Shown here piece after piece: positions 1 through 8,758 of a stretch of DNA of 54,125 nt. The notes under the pieces are model-generated. The model made no database searches. It saw only the letters and a program-made list of their open reading frames with translations, and had not been told where the DNA came from. The stretch's first letter is position 1; each line of letters begins with the position of its first letter. The translations under genes were made by a program, and so were the position numbers. The stretch is taken from NCBI GenBank assembly GCA_049515555.1, contig JBEKTY010000036.1:1-54125 (forward strand). Direction: 5' to 3'. The stretch is from JBEKTY01 sp049515555 (GTDB lineage Bacteria > Planctomycetota > Planctomycetia > Pirellulales > Thermoguttaceae).

Positions 1-2
1 AG

Positions 3-90
3 GGTCTCCGGGGCTCGGGAGACCTCCAAATCGGCGGTGTGGCTCGGTCGGAGACCGGCCACAACGCGTGGAGACCGGCCACAACGCGTG
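3..90 (+). repeat. dispersed repeat, GAGACCGGCCACAACGC family
   Basis: A stretch of about 63 nt from GGTCTCCGG to CCACAACGC recurs almost letter for letter at 7638-7703. At this copy the last 20 nt (GTGGAGACCGGCCACAACGC) are tandemly duplicated. It is followed by CACTCACCACT-type simple repeats that run into the 3' end of the YjbQ gene. Non-coding dispersed repeat; mobility is inferred only from the copy number. Confidence 0.7.
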
Positions 91-148
91 CTGAGCTACT
101 CATCACTCGCCACTCACCACTCACCACTCACCACTCACCCCTCACCAC

Positions 149-571
149 TCATTCCCCAATCACCTTCAGCAGCACCCGCTTGGAGCGCCGGCCGTCGAAC
201 TCGCCGTAGAAGATCTGTTCCCACGGGCCGAAGTCCAACTTCCCGTCGGTGATCGCCACCACCACCTCGCGGCCCATTACTTGCCGTTTCAGATGCGCGT
301 CGGCATTGTCCTCGCCCGTCCGGTTATGGTGGTAGGTCTTGGGCGAGGCGTCGAAGGGGGCCAGTTTCTCCAGCCATCGCTTGTAGTCTTCCTGCAGGCC
401 CGGCTCGTCGTCGTTAATGAACACCGAGGCCGTGATGTGCATGGCACTGCATAGCAGGAGCCCTTCCTTGACGCCGCTTCGCTGGACCAGGTCCTGTGCC
501 TGGGGCGTGATGTTCACGAACCCTACCCGCGACGGGATGTTGAAGACCAGGTACTCTGTCAGTGCTTTCAT
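149..571 (-). CDS. YjbQ / UPF0047 family protein
   Basis: A 140-residue single-domain protein of the YjbQ (UPF0047) family, close to the family's usual length. Recognisable stretches are the N-terminal TEYLVFNIPSR, the central CSAMHITASVFINDDE with the family His, HHNRTGEDNADAHLKRQVMG, and the C-terminal LDFGPWEQIFYGEFDGRRSKR. Members are small cytoplasmic trimers; some have weak thiamine-phosphate synthase activity, but the physiological role is unclear. The ATG at 571 gives the family-typical N-terminus. The stop codon lies in a GGGGAATGAGTGGTGAGG simple-repeat tract that continues beyond the gene. It stands alone, without operon partners. Confidence 0.9.
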   Translation of the reverse strand: MKALTEYLVFNIPSRVGFVNITPQAQDLVQRSGVKEGLLLCSAMHITASVFINDDEPGLQEDYKRWLEKLAPFDASPKTYHHNRTGEDNADAHLKRQVMGREVVVAITDGKLDFGPWEQIFYGEFDGRRSKRVLLKVIGE

Positions 572-1202
572 GGCGACCTCGCGAAAGGACGGGGATTGGG
601 GATTAGGGATTGGGGATTAGGGATTAGGGGTGAGGGGTAAGGGAAGAAGGAAGAAGGCAAAATGCGAACTTCTGTTCCCCCTCATCATCCATCCCTCGCC
701 ACTCACCACTCGCCCCTCGCCCCTCGCCCCTCATTTTCCCCCCTCTGAAGAAGAAGGTCACCTGCGCGGTGAACATTCCATGTGTGCAACACTTTGACGG
801 GACTTTCGGGAGGCTCCGGTGTTGCACAAGTCGGTAACTCGTTTGCCGGCCTGCATCAGCGATTTTGCCCGCCGTGCGTAAGTTCATACAACTTGTGAGG
901 TACGTGTTGCACATGTTTTTGTTTTCGTCTCAAAACGGCCCGCCGGGTGTTCCAAAGGTGGGGGAGATTTTGGGCTTCTTGAGCGTAAAGCCCGGGAAAA
1001 CCGATACATCAGTGACCTAGTGAACATTTAACCACTTTTACAGGAACACGCGCCAAACCCGGCGTGCACACAGGTTTTTTTGCCGTTGGTGGGGCGGGGC
1101 GACCCATCTTGCCGGAGCAAGCGGCGTGCCAGTTTCTGCAAAGGCGGCGGGTGGAAGGGGGAAGGCGGAGAGTGGAAGGGGGAAGGCGGAGAGTCGGCGG
1201 GT

Positions 1203-1246
1203 GGGGACTGTCCCAATTTTCGTCCGACGAAAATGGGACTGTCCCC
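1203..1246. repeat. 44-nt palindromic element (GGGGACTGTCCC family), intergenic copy
   Basis: Begins GGGGACTGTCCCAATTTTCG and ends in the near-complement, making a hairpin with almost no loop. The reverse complement of these 44 nt is identical to the copy inside rimO at 34129-34172, and a longer relative lies inside the transketolase gene at 25280-25335. The shared sequence extends 3 nt further on one side (GAA before GGGGACAG in the other orientation). Confidence 0.85.
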
Positions 1247-1701
1247 TTCAAGGCGGCCGTTTTCAACGCGATTCCGAATTGTCAAAGAGCAAGGCAACGC
1301 ACAGAGGTAGCACGCCACACTCCGTGTGCCGCTGGCTGAAGCGGACATAGCTGTGGCGGACGGCACAGGGAATTTGGCGTGCTGCGTTTCATGCGTTGAA
1401 CGTTTGGTTCGAACCACGGCTCGACCGGGACTGCTACGGTCGGAATTATACCATGGCTCGGGCCAAGATATGCACCATATTTAGTGGGGCAAAGATGCAG
1501 CCGGAAGGTGGAGGGATGAGGGACGAGGGATTAGGGATTAGGGCGGAAAGCGGGAGGGGCGAAGGCAAGGCGGACCGCGGAGGACGCAGAGGTTCGCAGG
1601 GGCCATAATAAGGGGGGTACTACCGGGCGAAAGTTCGCGTGCCGGCTTTCTTCACTCTTCCTCAGCGGATACCCGCCTGGTGCTCCCGCGGATTACCCGT
1701 T

Positions 1702-1937
1702 AAGTTACTACTCAAACTATAAACGCCCCCGTGGGCCTTGCCCCCACGGAGCGCTGATTCTCCACTACAACGCCGCAACAAAGCGACTTTCTTGTCTCCC
1801 GGTGGCTTCCGCCCAGCCCGGTGGGCCGGGCGGAAGCCACCGGGAGCGTAATGTCCGAGGAAGCCGCTGGTAGTGGTCAATCATCGCTCCGCCGGCACAA
1901 GGCCGGCGGGGGCGTTTGCAGTTTGAGTTACCAAACT
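1702..1937. repeat. about 235-nt imperfect palindrome, MITE-like
   Basis: Left arm AAGTTACTACTCAAACTATAAACGCCCC pairs imperfectly with the right arm read in reverse complement (GGTAACTCAAACTGCAAACG). Inside these ends, CGGAGCG and the following TGATTCTCCACTAC pair with TAGTGGTCAATCA and CGCTCCG. The centre is an 18-bp stem of CCGGTGGCTTCCGCCC (about 1798-1847). The whole could fold as one long nested hairpin. No coding potential. It resembles a miniature inverted-repeat element or a structured RNA; no target-site duplication is obvious. Confidence 0.6.
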
Positions 1938-2180
1938 CTTGGCGTCGAAGACACCGTTCCTCCGGAGGGCGGCGTGGTCGAGGAGGTCGCGATCTGAGCC
2001 GCACGTCCGGCGGCATCGCGCAAGTAGACGCTGGCCCGCACCCGTTAAGCGGCCCAATTCTGGGCAGTGAAAAGCTGTCCGAGACCGTATCTTGTCTGTG
2101 CCAGCGGCGGATGGTACGCTTGGGGCCGGCGTAATTCGGCCCGCGGTCCCATAGTGCCGGCCCAGTCGGCGAGGTGGCCC

Positions 2181-3791
2181 ATGAAGCTCTTTACGTTGTG
2201 TTGCGTGGCCTTGGTTTTGGCGATTGGGCCGATCGCGTCGGCGGGGCGGGCCGGCGAGGCGGGGGCACGGCCGAACATCGCCGTCATCCTGGTCGACGAC
2301 ATGGGCTTCAGCGACATCGGCTGCTACGGCAGCGAGATCCCCACGCCCAACCTGGACCGGCTGGCGGCGGGGGGTCTGCGCTTCACGCAGTTTTACAACA
2401 CGGGCCGCTGTTGCCCCACGCGGGCCTCGATCCTCACCGGCCTGTATTCGCACCAGACGGGCGTGGGGCACATGACCGACGACTGGGGTGCGGCGGGCTA
2501 CCGCGGCCGGCTGAACGACCAGTGCGCGACCATCGCCGAGGTGCTCGGCGGGGCGGGCTACTTCACGGCCATGAGCGGCAAATGGCACGTGGGACAGAAC
2601 TTCGGCGTGACGCCGCGGGGCCGCGGCTTTGCGCGGAGCTTCAACTCGCCCGCCGGCGGATTCTATTACGCCGACGGCGGAGCCCGGACGCACCTGTTCC
2701 TCGACGGCCGGGAGCTGGCCAGTGACGACGCCCTGCTGCCGCGCGGCTGGTACACGACCGATCTGTATACCGACTACGGGATCAAGTTCATCGACCAGGC
2801 CCTGGCGGCGAAGCAGCCGTTCTTCCTGTATCTGGCGTACAACGCGCCGCACTTTCCGCTGCAGGCGCCGCAGGAGGAGATTGCGAAGTTTCGCGGGCGG
2901 TACAAGATGGGCTGGGACAAGCTCCGCGCGGAGCGGCACGCGAAGCAGATTTCGCTGGGCGTGGTGGATAAGGCGTGGCCGCTGTCGCCGCGTCCGCCGG
3001 CGGTGCGGGCCTGGGAGCGGCTCACGCCGGCCGAGCAGGAGCGGTTCGATCACATCATGGCCATCTACGCGGCGGTCGTGGCGCACATGGATACGGCGGT
3101 GGGGCGGTTCGTCGCGGCGCTGGGCGAGCGCGGCGTACTGGATAACACGCTGATCCTCTTCCTTTCCGACAACGGGGCCAACGCCGAGAGCGGGCCCGAC
3201 GGCCGCCTAAAGGGCAAGCTGCCGGGCTCGGCGGGCTCGACGGTGTTCGAGGGTCAATCGTGGGCCACGCTCTCCAACACGCCCCTGCGGCGCTATAAGC
3301 ACTACAACCACGAGGGCGGCATCGCTACGCCGCTGATCGTGCACTGGCCGGCGCGGATCAAGACCCCCGGCGAGTTGCGCGAGCAGCCCGGGCACATCGT
3401 GGACGTCATGGCTACCTGCGTGGAAGTGGGCGGAGCCACGTATCCCCGCGAGCTGCGGGGGAAACCCATTCTGCCCATGGAAGGCAAGAGCCTCCTGCCG
3501 GCGCTGGCCAACCAGCCCATCGAGCGCGACGGGCTATACTGGGAGCACGAGGGCAACGCCGCCGTTCGCGTGGGCGACTGGAAGCTCGTGCGTCTGGGGC
3601 GCAAGGGGCCGTGGGAGCTTTACAACCTCAAGGCCGACCGCACCGAGCTCCGCGATCTGGCCGCCGCGGAGCCCGAGCGGGCCCGCGAGCTCGCCGCGAA
3701 GTGGGAGGCCTGGGCCCGGCGGACCCACGCCATTCCCTATCCCAAAGCCGCGAAGGATGACGACCCGGGCGACGCTAAAGGCAAGGGGTGA
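2181..3791 (+). CDS. secreted arylsulfatase family protein
   Basis: Family S1 sulfatase of about 536 residues that hydrolyses sulfate esters, probably of sulfated polysaccharides, outside the cytoplasm. The ATG at 2181 follows GAGGTGG and opens a signal peptide (MKLFTLCCVALVLAIGPIAS); an upstream in-frame start would lack it. Metal ligands D39-D40 (ILVDDMG) are present. The motif C77-C-P-T-R81 contains the Cys converted to formylglycine. SGKWHVGQN and LSDNGAN supply further active-site residues, and a C-terminal ELYNLKADRTE segment completes the family fold. Maturation needs a formylglycine-generating enzyme; an FGE-like gene lies at 17947-19239. The TGA stop is part of a GGGGTGAGGGG simple repeat. 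The substrate cannot be told from sequence. Confidence 0.93.
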   Translation: MKLFTLCCVALVLAIGPIASAGRAGEAGARPNIAVILVDDMGFSDIGCYGSEIPTPNLDRLAAGGLRFTQFYNTGRCCPTRASILTGLYSHQTGVGHMTDDWGAAGYRGRLNDQCATIAEVLGGAGYFTAMSGKWHVGQNFGVTPRGRGFARSFNSPAGGFYYADGGARTHLFLDGRELASDDALLPRGWYTTDLYTDYGIKFIDQALAAKQPFFLYLAYNAPHFPLQAPQEEIAKFRGRYKMGWDKLRAERHAKQISLGVVDKAWPLSPRPPAVRAWERLTPAEQERFDHIMAIYAAVVAHMDTAVGRFVAALGERGVLDNTLILFLSDNGANAESGPDGRLKGKLPGSAGSTVFEGQSWATLSNTPLRRYKHYNHEGGIATPLIVHWPARIKTPGELREQPGHIVDVMATCVEVGGATYPRELRGKPILPMEGKSLLPALANQPIERDGLYWEHEGNAAVRVGDWKLVRLGRKGPWELYNLKADRTELRDLAAAEPERARELAAKWEAWARRTHAIPYPKAAKDDDPGDAKGKG

Positions 3792-3975
3792 GGGGGGAGT
3801 GGTGAGGGGTGAGGGGTGAGGGGTGAGGGGCGAGGGGCGAGGGGCGAGTGGTGAGGGCTCACCAGTTACCAACCACCAGCCACGAGTTCTGGTGGGGCTC
3901 GCTGCGCTCGACCGGCCCCACAATTCTCCCCACTCCCCACTCCCCGCTCCCCACTCCCCACTCCCCACTCCCCAC

Positions 3976-5595
3976 TCACCTCTCTTCAGCAGCGAGGCCC
4001 TTGCGGGTAAAGCCGATATCGAGCGTTACCGATTGGCCGGCGCGGTACACGTGGCTCGCAAGGGCGGTGGTCGGCAGCCAGTCCCGGTCCGTGTACTGGT
4101 AGGGGCCGATGTCGGGGGCGGCGCCCTGGGGGCGGGCAACACCGTCGAAATCGGCCGGCACCTCGGCCAGCGGGGCGCCCGAGCCGACGGCGGGAGAATC
4201 GCCAAGCAGGTGGAAGTCCAGGGCCGCCGGGTTGCGGAAGCGCGGGTTGCTCTCCACGATGTTGTTGCTCTTTACGACCCGTGCGGAGTAGGTGCCGCCC
4301 AGGCCGCCGTGATTGCGAAAGAGAATGTTATTCTTGAAGATCGTGCCGGGCCCGCTGGCGTCGTTGTTGACCGCGGCGCCGCGATTGTCGAAGAAGAGGT
4401 TGTTGTAGACGCGGGTATTCGTGCCGTCGTAGGCGATGTCCAGTCCGTCGTGGTTCCCCCACGCGATGTTGTTGGACAGGAGGTTCCCCGGTCCGGAGTA
4501 GATGCCGAAGCCGGGGCCGTCCTTCTGCGCGTGGTTGTTGTCGTGCGAGCGGTTGGCGGTGATCACGTTGTCGCGATCCGTGCCGCCGTAGAAGTGGACG
4601 CCCCAGCCGGCGTTGCGGTAGATGTCGCAGCCCCGGACGAGATTGCGGCACGAGCCGACGTAGAAGCCGTGGCAGAAGCGCGTGGTGCCGTTGTCGTGAA
4701 CCTGATCGTTGATGAACTCGTTGGAATCCTGCCCGTCGCCGACGAATACCCCCTGTCCCGCGGAATTCATGATCTCGCAATTGATCAGGCGGATGTGATC
4801 GACGTTGGGGAGGCTGTCGCTGGCGGCCTGGATCTTGATACCGTAGCCGGCGCCGACGGCATCGATAGTCAGAGCGTCGAAGACGATATAGCGCTGCCAG
4901 GGATAGGTGATGTTGATGACCGGAAGGGTCATGTGGACCGTGGCGGGGGCGGGCCTGATGACTGCCCGCTGGCCGGGATAAGACTTCACGACCACCGGCT
5001 GCTCCCAGCTTGTTCCGCCGGGCACGTGCGACGACAGGGTTTCCTGGTAGATGCCGCCGCCGACGAGCAGCAGATCGCCGGCATGGAGGGCGATGAGTCC
5101 GCGGTCGATGCTCGGAAACGGTCGATCGACGGTTCCCGGGTTCCCGTCCTTGCCGTTGGTCGCCGTGTAATACGTGTGGAGGGGATGGTAGCTGGTGGGC
5201 ACGAGCGCCGGGCTGGGATAGCCGCCGGTGGTGACGGTGTAGGTGGCGCCGTCGGCGATGAGCGAGCCCTGGAAAGCGTACTGCCCGCGGGTATCGGTGG
5301 CCGTGGTGAAGTAGAAGCCCGCGCCGCTACTGGTCCCGAAGAGCATGACCCGGACGTTGGCCAGCCCCGGCTCGTTGCCGGCCCGGATGCCGGCGGCGTG
5401 CACGTCAGCGAAGACGGTGCCGCTAATGATCCCCGGTGCGGCGGCGCCGCTACCGATGGACTGGGCCTGGCAGGAGCCCCAAGGGCTGTTATCTCCGTGC
5501 GGCTGCCCGGCGGCGGCGAGCAGGCCTGCGCCGATGACGAGCGCCGCGCGCAGGATCATTTTGCGACTCGGTAGCGGAATGCGGGCAGGCGTCAT
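3976..5595 (-). CDS. secreted right-handed beta-helix protein
   Basis: About 539 residues. The ATG at 5595 is chosen because it opens a hydrophobic export signal (KMILRAALVIGAGLLAAAG) and is preceded by AAAGGAAA; a longer frame upstream runs through repeat sequence. Residues of roughly 50-130 resemble an SdrD B-like/carboxypeptidase-regulatory-like Ig domain (GTVFADVHAAG, TDTRGQYAF). The rest is a parallel beta-helix of the pectate-lyase/DUF1565 type, opening with YYTATNGKDGNPGTVDRPF and continuing with Asn-rich turns (NNIAWGNHDG, NNLFFDNRGAAVNN). It may bind or cleave polysaccharide, but no catalytic residues can be assigned. The stop codon is in a simple-repeat tract. It converges on the sulfatase. 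Confidence 0.85.
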   Translation of the reverse strand: MTPARIPLPSRKMILRAALVIGAGLLAAAGQPHGDNSPWGSCQAQSIGSGAAAPGIISGTVFADVHAAGIRAGNEPGLANVRVMLFGTSSGAGFYFTTATDTRGQYAFQGSLIADGATYTVTTGGYPSPALVPTSYHPLHTYYTATNGKDGNPGTVDRPFPSIDRGLIALHAGDLLLVGGGIYQETLSSHVPGGTSWEQPVVVKSYPGQRAVIRPAPATVHMTLPVINITYPWQRYIVFDALTIDAVGAGYGIKIQAASDSLPNVDHIRLINCEIMNSAGQGVFVGDGQDSNEFINDQVHDNGTTRFCHGFYVGSCRNLVRGCDIYRNAGWGVHFYGGTDRDNVITANRSHDNNHAQKDGPGFGIYSGPGNLLSNNIAWGNHDGLDIAYDGTNTRVYNNLFFDNRGAAVNNDASGPGTIFKNNILFRNHGGLGGTYSARVVKSNNIVESNPRFRNPAALDFHLLGDSPAVGSGAPLAEVPADFDGVARPQGAAPDIGPYQYTDRDWLPTTALASHVYRAGQSVTLDIGFTRKGLAAEER

Positions 5596-5749
5596 GGCGA
5601 TGGTTTCCTTTCTTTCCGGCTTCCGGGCGAGACGTTGGAGCACGTGCTTGCGGAAGGCGGCAGGGGCGGGCGGGGCCGTCACCTGCCGGCCCCGCTGCCG
5701 GGGCGGCGTTAGGGATTGCACAACAATAACCCGTTCAAATTGCACCAGG

Positions 5750-5829
5750 TGTGGCACGTCGCTGAGCGCAGCGAAGGGCGTGATTCGTGGGCCCGCCACG
5801 CCCTTCGCTGCGCTCAGGGCGTGCCACCC
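5750..5829. repeat. palindromic element, TGGCACGTC...GCGTGCCACC family
   Basis: Arms of about 34 nt containing CTGAGCGCAGCGAAGGGCG pair around a short loop (ATTCGTGGGCCC). A second copy with the same arms is at 37222-37300. It lies in the promoter-proximal gap between the SEC-C and beta-helix genes; it could act as a terminator for the SEC-C transcript. Confidence 0.8.
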
Positions 5830-5879
5830 GCCTGGTCAACTTGTCTTCCCGCTTGGTCAACTTGTTTTTCTACGAGCGG

Positions 5880-6371
5880 TTACCTGCCGGCCCCGCTGCC
5901 TTGCTTCCCTTTCCAGTAAGGGCACAGCGGACAATCGCCGCCGACGGGAAAGTCCAGGCCTTCTTCGTGCGGGCAGCCCATATTGCCGCTAGTGACGACC
6001 GCCGACCGAACGCCGTGCTTCTTGAAGAACTCCACGATCTCCCGTTGCACTTTGGGGTTGTCTTTGACGTTGGCGCCCACCCAGCGATTGATGATCGGCT
6101 GGGCTCCCTCGCGCTTGATGACGCCGGCCGCGATCTTCGTGGTCCGCTGGTCGTCCGGGCCGTAATAAGCGACGGTGCCCATGGGGAACTTGGAAGGCGG
6201 CGCCTCCGCCGCCGGCTGCTGCTTGCCGAGGCAGCATTTTTTGAACTTCTTCCCGCTGCCGCAGGGGCACGGATCGTTCCGCCCCACCGGCGGCAAATCT
6301 TTATCGAGCGAGCCAAGGCCGTAAAGTTCCGCGTCGAATTCCTCTTCGTCGTATCCGTAATCCTGGCTCAT
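5880..6371 (-). CDS. SEC-C motif protein
   Basis: About 163 residues from the ATG at 6371. After an acidic N-terminus (QDYGYDEEEFDAELYG) comes a clear SEC-C zinc motif at residues 31-47 (RNDPCPCGSGKKFKKCC), as in the C-terminus of SecA. The remainder has a second Cys cluster near the C-terminus (GCPHEEGLDFPVGGDCPLCPYW), probably another metal site. A Cys-rich C-terminal segment of this kind is common in planctomycete SEC-C proteins, but the function is unknown. An upstream start at 6443 would add residues encoded by the GGGTGGGTCGAGC repeat and is less likely. Confidence 0.8.
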   Translation of the reverse strand: MSQDYGYDEEEFDAELYGLGSLDKDLPPVGRNDPCPCGSGKKFKKCCLGKQQPAAEAPPSKFPMGTVAYYGPDDQRTTKIAAGVIKREGAQPIINRWVGANVKDNPKVQREIVEFFKKHGVRSAVVTSGNMGCPHEEGLDFPVGGDCPLCPYWKGKQGSGAGR

Positions 6372-6390
6372 ACCCGCTCCCGCGTGCTGT

Positions 6391-6527
6391 AGGGTGGGTC
6401 GAGCGGAGCGAGCGGAGCGAGCCCCGCCATTTTCGACGGACAACGGGCCGGAGTGCTTCCCTCCGTCGTCCGTCGCCCGTCCTCCATCGTGTTTCTGGTG
6501 GGGCTCGCTGCCGCTCGACCCACCCTA
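6391..6527. repeat. pair of GGTGGGGCTCG...CGACCCACCCTAC palindromes
   Basis: Two inverted copies (6391-6430 and 6497-6527) of an element whose arms are GTAGGGTGGGTCGAGC and GCTCGCTCCCCACC-like. Other copies or half copies are at about 3889-3911, 8554-8586, 16614-16638, 29167-29201 and 29221-29252, all outside genes. Confidence 0.7.
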
Positions 6528-6577
6528 CGAACCTCACCCTACGTTACTGTGCTCGAAGGCAGGTGCAGACGGGTGCA

Positions 6578-7282
6578 TTATGGGCCCAAGGGCGACTGCT
6601 GGCAAGGGATATCGTAGTCTTGCGGGATGCCTGTTGCAGATGCGGATGCATCTGTCGCCAGGGCGCCGCCCGGGCTTGCCCGGGCTGGCGGTTCCGGCGC
6701 GGGGTTCTGGTGCGGGCCGTGCGGCGGGGCCTCCGGGGGCTGGGCAAGCAGCAGCGGCGGCAGCCCGTGGGCCGATTCATTTTCCGCCGGTGACAGCCCG
6801 CCGGCCAGCGGGCCGTCTTCCGCCGCGGCGAATTCCTCGCGCAGCCCGAGCATTACCTGGTCCAGCCACTCGATCGCCCGGCGGCAATTGTCCTCCGGCA
6901 ACTCGCCCACGAGCATCTCGGCGACGCTGGCGAGCAACTGGGCTACCTCGGCCTGGGTGAAGGTCTTTGGCGAGCGGACGGCGAAGTCGCTGGGGTTGTT
7001 GCGTTCCAGGAGCCAAGCGGCGGCCCGCCAATGCCGCTTGTCTTGGCCCGCCGCGCGGATCGCCCGCAAGGACTCGATTTCCACGTTGCGTGCCGCCCGG
7101 GCAACTTGCCCGGCGAACTGGGGATCGCGTGCGGCGGTGCGGGTGATCGTGCTGGGGGCGCAGCCCACTACGCCGGCCGCCACCCGCCGACTGCTGCCGT
7201 TGGACAGCAAGGCGACGATCTTCTGCCGCTTGGCCTCGTCCAGCACGCCGCGAGATTTGCCTCGTTTGAGTTGATCAGCCAT
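6578..7282 (-). CDS. HTH (terminase-small-subunit-like) DNA-binding protein
   Basis: About 234 residues. The ATG at 7282 is preceded by GGAGG at 8-nt spacing, which decides it over a TTG 15 nt upstream. Residues 10-70 contain a helix-turn-helix of the resolvase/terminase-small-subunit type (RQKIVALLSNGSSRRVAAGV, then VGCAPSTITR). A basic helical middle follows (RHWRAAAWLLERNNPSDFA), close to a pattern seen in phage terminase small subunits and related HTH proteins. The C-terminal third is Ala/Pro-rich and of low complexity. No phage genes are nearby, so a chromosomal regulator or domesticated phage gene is more likely than a working terminase subunit. Confidence 0.6.
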   Translation of the reverse strand: MADQLKRGKSRGVLDEAKRQKIVALLSNGSSRRVAAGVVGCAPSTITRTAARDPQFAGQVARAARNVEIESLRAIRAAGQDKRHWRAAAWLLERNNPSDFAVRSPKTFTQAEVAQLLASVAEMLVGELPEDNCRRAIEWLDQVMLGLREEFAAAEDGPLAGGLSPAENESAHGLPPLLLAQPPEAPPHGPHQNPAPEPPARASPGGALATDASASATGIPQDYDIPCQQSPLGP

Positions 7283-7862
7283 GGGTCCGTCCTCCAAGGG
7301 AAAAACGGAAAGGAAAGAACGGAGGGATCTCAGATTTCAAATCTGAAATCACAGATCTCAGATTTGCCGGTCGCTGCTTTGAAATCAGAGACCCCGCCTG
7401 ACAGGCCCGTGAAGATACCCGCCTTGCGGCGAGCTCGAGCGATACCCGTCACGTCGGGACTAACATACACCAGGTGCTGGCCCAATTTCAAGACAAGATT
7501 GCGTCCCGGGTAACTGCGGCGAATGGGAAAGATGAGCAATCTAGGGTGTGATTCTGAACTCAGCGGTTCCGCCGCTTGGCTGAAGCCGGGCAGGCAAGTT
7601 CGGCGCGGGTCTCCCGACCCCGCCGCGGCCCGACCGAAGGTCTCCGGGGCTCGGGAGACCTCCAAATCGGCGGTGTGGCTCGGTCGGAGACCGGCCACAA
7701 CGCAGGAAGAATTCACAAGCTCTCAGCGGTTCCGCCGCTTGGCTGAAGCCGGACAGGCTGGCCATGGGCACTGCCGGAGGTGACTCTGGTCTGGTAAACG
7801 GCAACGTAATATAATCTGCCCGGTTTGAAGTGATGGGAACCGTAGCAATAAGGGGGCCTTTT
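7283..7862. other. repeat-bearing intergenic region
   Basis: No gene seen in about 580 nt. It contains GATTTCAAATCTGAAATC-type short inverted repeats (7330-7365) just upstream of the HTH gene, which could be an operator. It also has two direct copies of CTCAGCGGTTCCGCCGCTTGG...GAAGCCGG (7559-7589 and 7722-7752) flanking a copy of the GGTCTCCGG...CACAACGC repeat (7638-7703). A TATAAT at 7810-7815 could be the -10 of the DUF5329 gene, but no good -35 is visible. Confidence 0.6.
7638..7703 (+). repeat. dispersed repeat, second GAGACCGGCCACAACGC copy
   Basis: Nearly identical to positions 3-67. The sequence just upstream (about 7597-7640, CGGCGCGGGTCTCCCGACCC) recurs inverted at 10996-11066, so the element is a compound repeat. 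Confidence 0.75.
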
Positions 7863-8372
7863 ATGGCACACTTGCTGATCGCGATCGGGCTGACTGTTTT
7901 CTGTGTCGGATGCTCTCACGGGCCTGCCTTGCCAAACGTGGAGAAACAACTAGCCGATTCGGGGCAGGCCCCCCGCGTGCAAACCAGCCCGGCCGACGAC
8001 AAGGAACAGGCCGCTGGGCCGGCCGGCGCCCAGCCCTTGGCCCTGGCTGCCGGGGATCGACCGCTTACGGAGAAGGACAAGATCACGGCCCTCATTGCGA
8101 ACGTGCAATCGCTCAAGGATGCACGATTCGTCCGCAACGGCCGGGAGTACAATTCGGCCCAGGCCGCCGAGTTCCTGCGCCGAAAATGGCAGGCCAGCGC
8201 GGCGAGTATCGCGACCGCCCGCGATTTCATCGAGAAGATCGCCAGTATCTCGTCCACCTCCGGCCAGCCGTATACCCTCCGCTTCAAAGACGGAACGGAA
8301 AAGAACAGCGGTGATTATCTGCTCTCGGTCCTGAAGAAGCTGGAGAAAGCGGCGGAGAAACCCGGGGCATAA
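7863..8372 (+). CDS. DUF5329-type lipoprotein
   Basis: About 169 residues starting at the ATG at 7863, which follows AGGGGG. The N-terminus is a lipoprotein signal (AHLLIAIGLTVFCVGCS) with a VGC lipobox, followed by a Pro/Ala/Gln-rich linker to about residue 75. The rest matches DUF5329: KITALIANVQSLKDARFVRNG, an Ala-rich helix with LRRKW, then ARDFIEKIASISSTSGQPYT and a C-terminal helix. The family is uncharacterised; members are periplasmic. It stands alone between repeat-filled gaps. Confidence 0.75.
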   Translation: MAHLLIAIGLTVFCVGCSHGPALPNVEKQLADSGQAPRVQTSPADDKEQAAGPAGAQPLALAAGDRPLTEKDKITALIANVQSLKDARFVRNGREYNSAQAAEFLRRKWQASAASIATARDFIEKIASISSTSGQPYTLRFKDGTEKNSGDYLLSVLKKLEKAAEKPGA

Positions 8373-8758
8373 CTCTACAGCGCCGGGTCGGCAAACAAGA
8401 TGTTGTAAATGACCAAATCCCAAATCCCAATGACCAATGACTAATGACCAACGACAATGGATGACCGATGGCGGGGAATTTCTTAGTCATTGGTGCTCGG
8501 TCATTGGTCATTCTTCAGCGGATTCCGGACCGGCGTAGTGCTGTAGTGGGTTCTGGTGGGGCTCGCTCGGGCTCGGGCCCACCCTACTTTTCTCAACCCA
8601 CCCTATTTCTTCGCGCACCATCTCCCCCTCCACCCACCGACCCGACCCCAATCGGCGGCAATTGACGCAGGCCGTAAGATTCATTTGGTAGGGAGTCGCT
8701 CCCCGGTTTTCGCGGGGTCTGGGTCTGTTTTCTCACCTGAACCGTAAGGAATCTCACC
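8373..8758. other. intergenic region with ATGACCAA repeats and a palindrome
   Basis: Holds ATGACCAATGACTAATGACC-like simple repeats (8408-8520) and one GGTGGGGCTCG/CCCACCCTAC palindrome (8554-8586). No gene seen. AAGGA at about 8746 serves as ribosome-binding site for the next gene. Confidence 0.6.

Larger units (their letters stand above)
572..2180. other. long non-coding, repeat-rich gap
   Basis: I see no credible gene in these 1.6 kb. The region holds GGGATTAGGGATT and CGCCCCTCGCCCCTC simple repeats (595-740), three copies of a GTGTTGCAC/GTGCAACAC word (about 783, 821 and 905), a 22-nt tandem duplication (AGTGGAAGGGGGAAGGCGG, about 1147-1193), a 44-nt palindrome (1203-1246), a diverged inverted repeat built on GTAGCACGCCACACTCCGTG (about 1308-1384) and a MITE-like long palindrome (1702-1937). 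Small reading frames here have repeat-derived composition. The promoter of the downstream sulfatase gene should lie in the last 200 nt, but no convincing -35/-10 pair is visible. Confidence 0.75.

Noticed and set aside
624..914. 96-residue minus-strand frame
   Set aside because: Composition comes from simple repeats; no Shine-Dalgarno sequence or recognisable domain.
1028..1417. Reading frame of 129 residues on the minus strand (GDSPIFVGRKLGQSP-type peptides)
   Set aside because: It is translated palindrome and tandem-repeat sequence with low-complexity SPPSPFHS runs; no gene-like codon use or start signal.
3823..5574. 583-residue plus-strand frame opposite the beta-helix gene
   Set aside because: It is the antisense of a well-supported secreted protein; its Val/Ala/Gly/Asp-rich sequence is typical of an antisense frame in GC-rich DNA.
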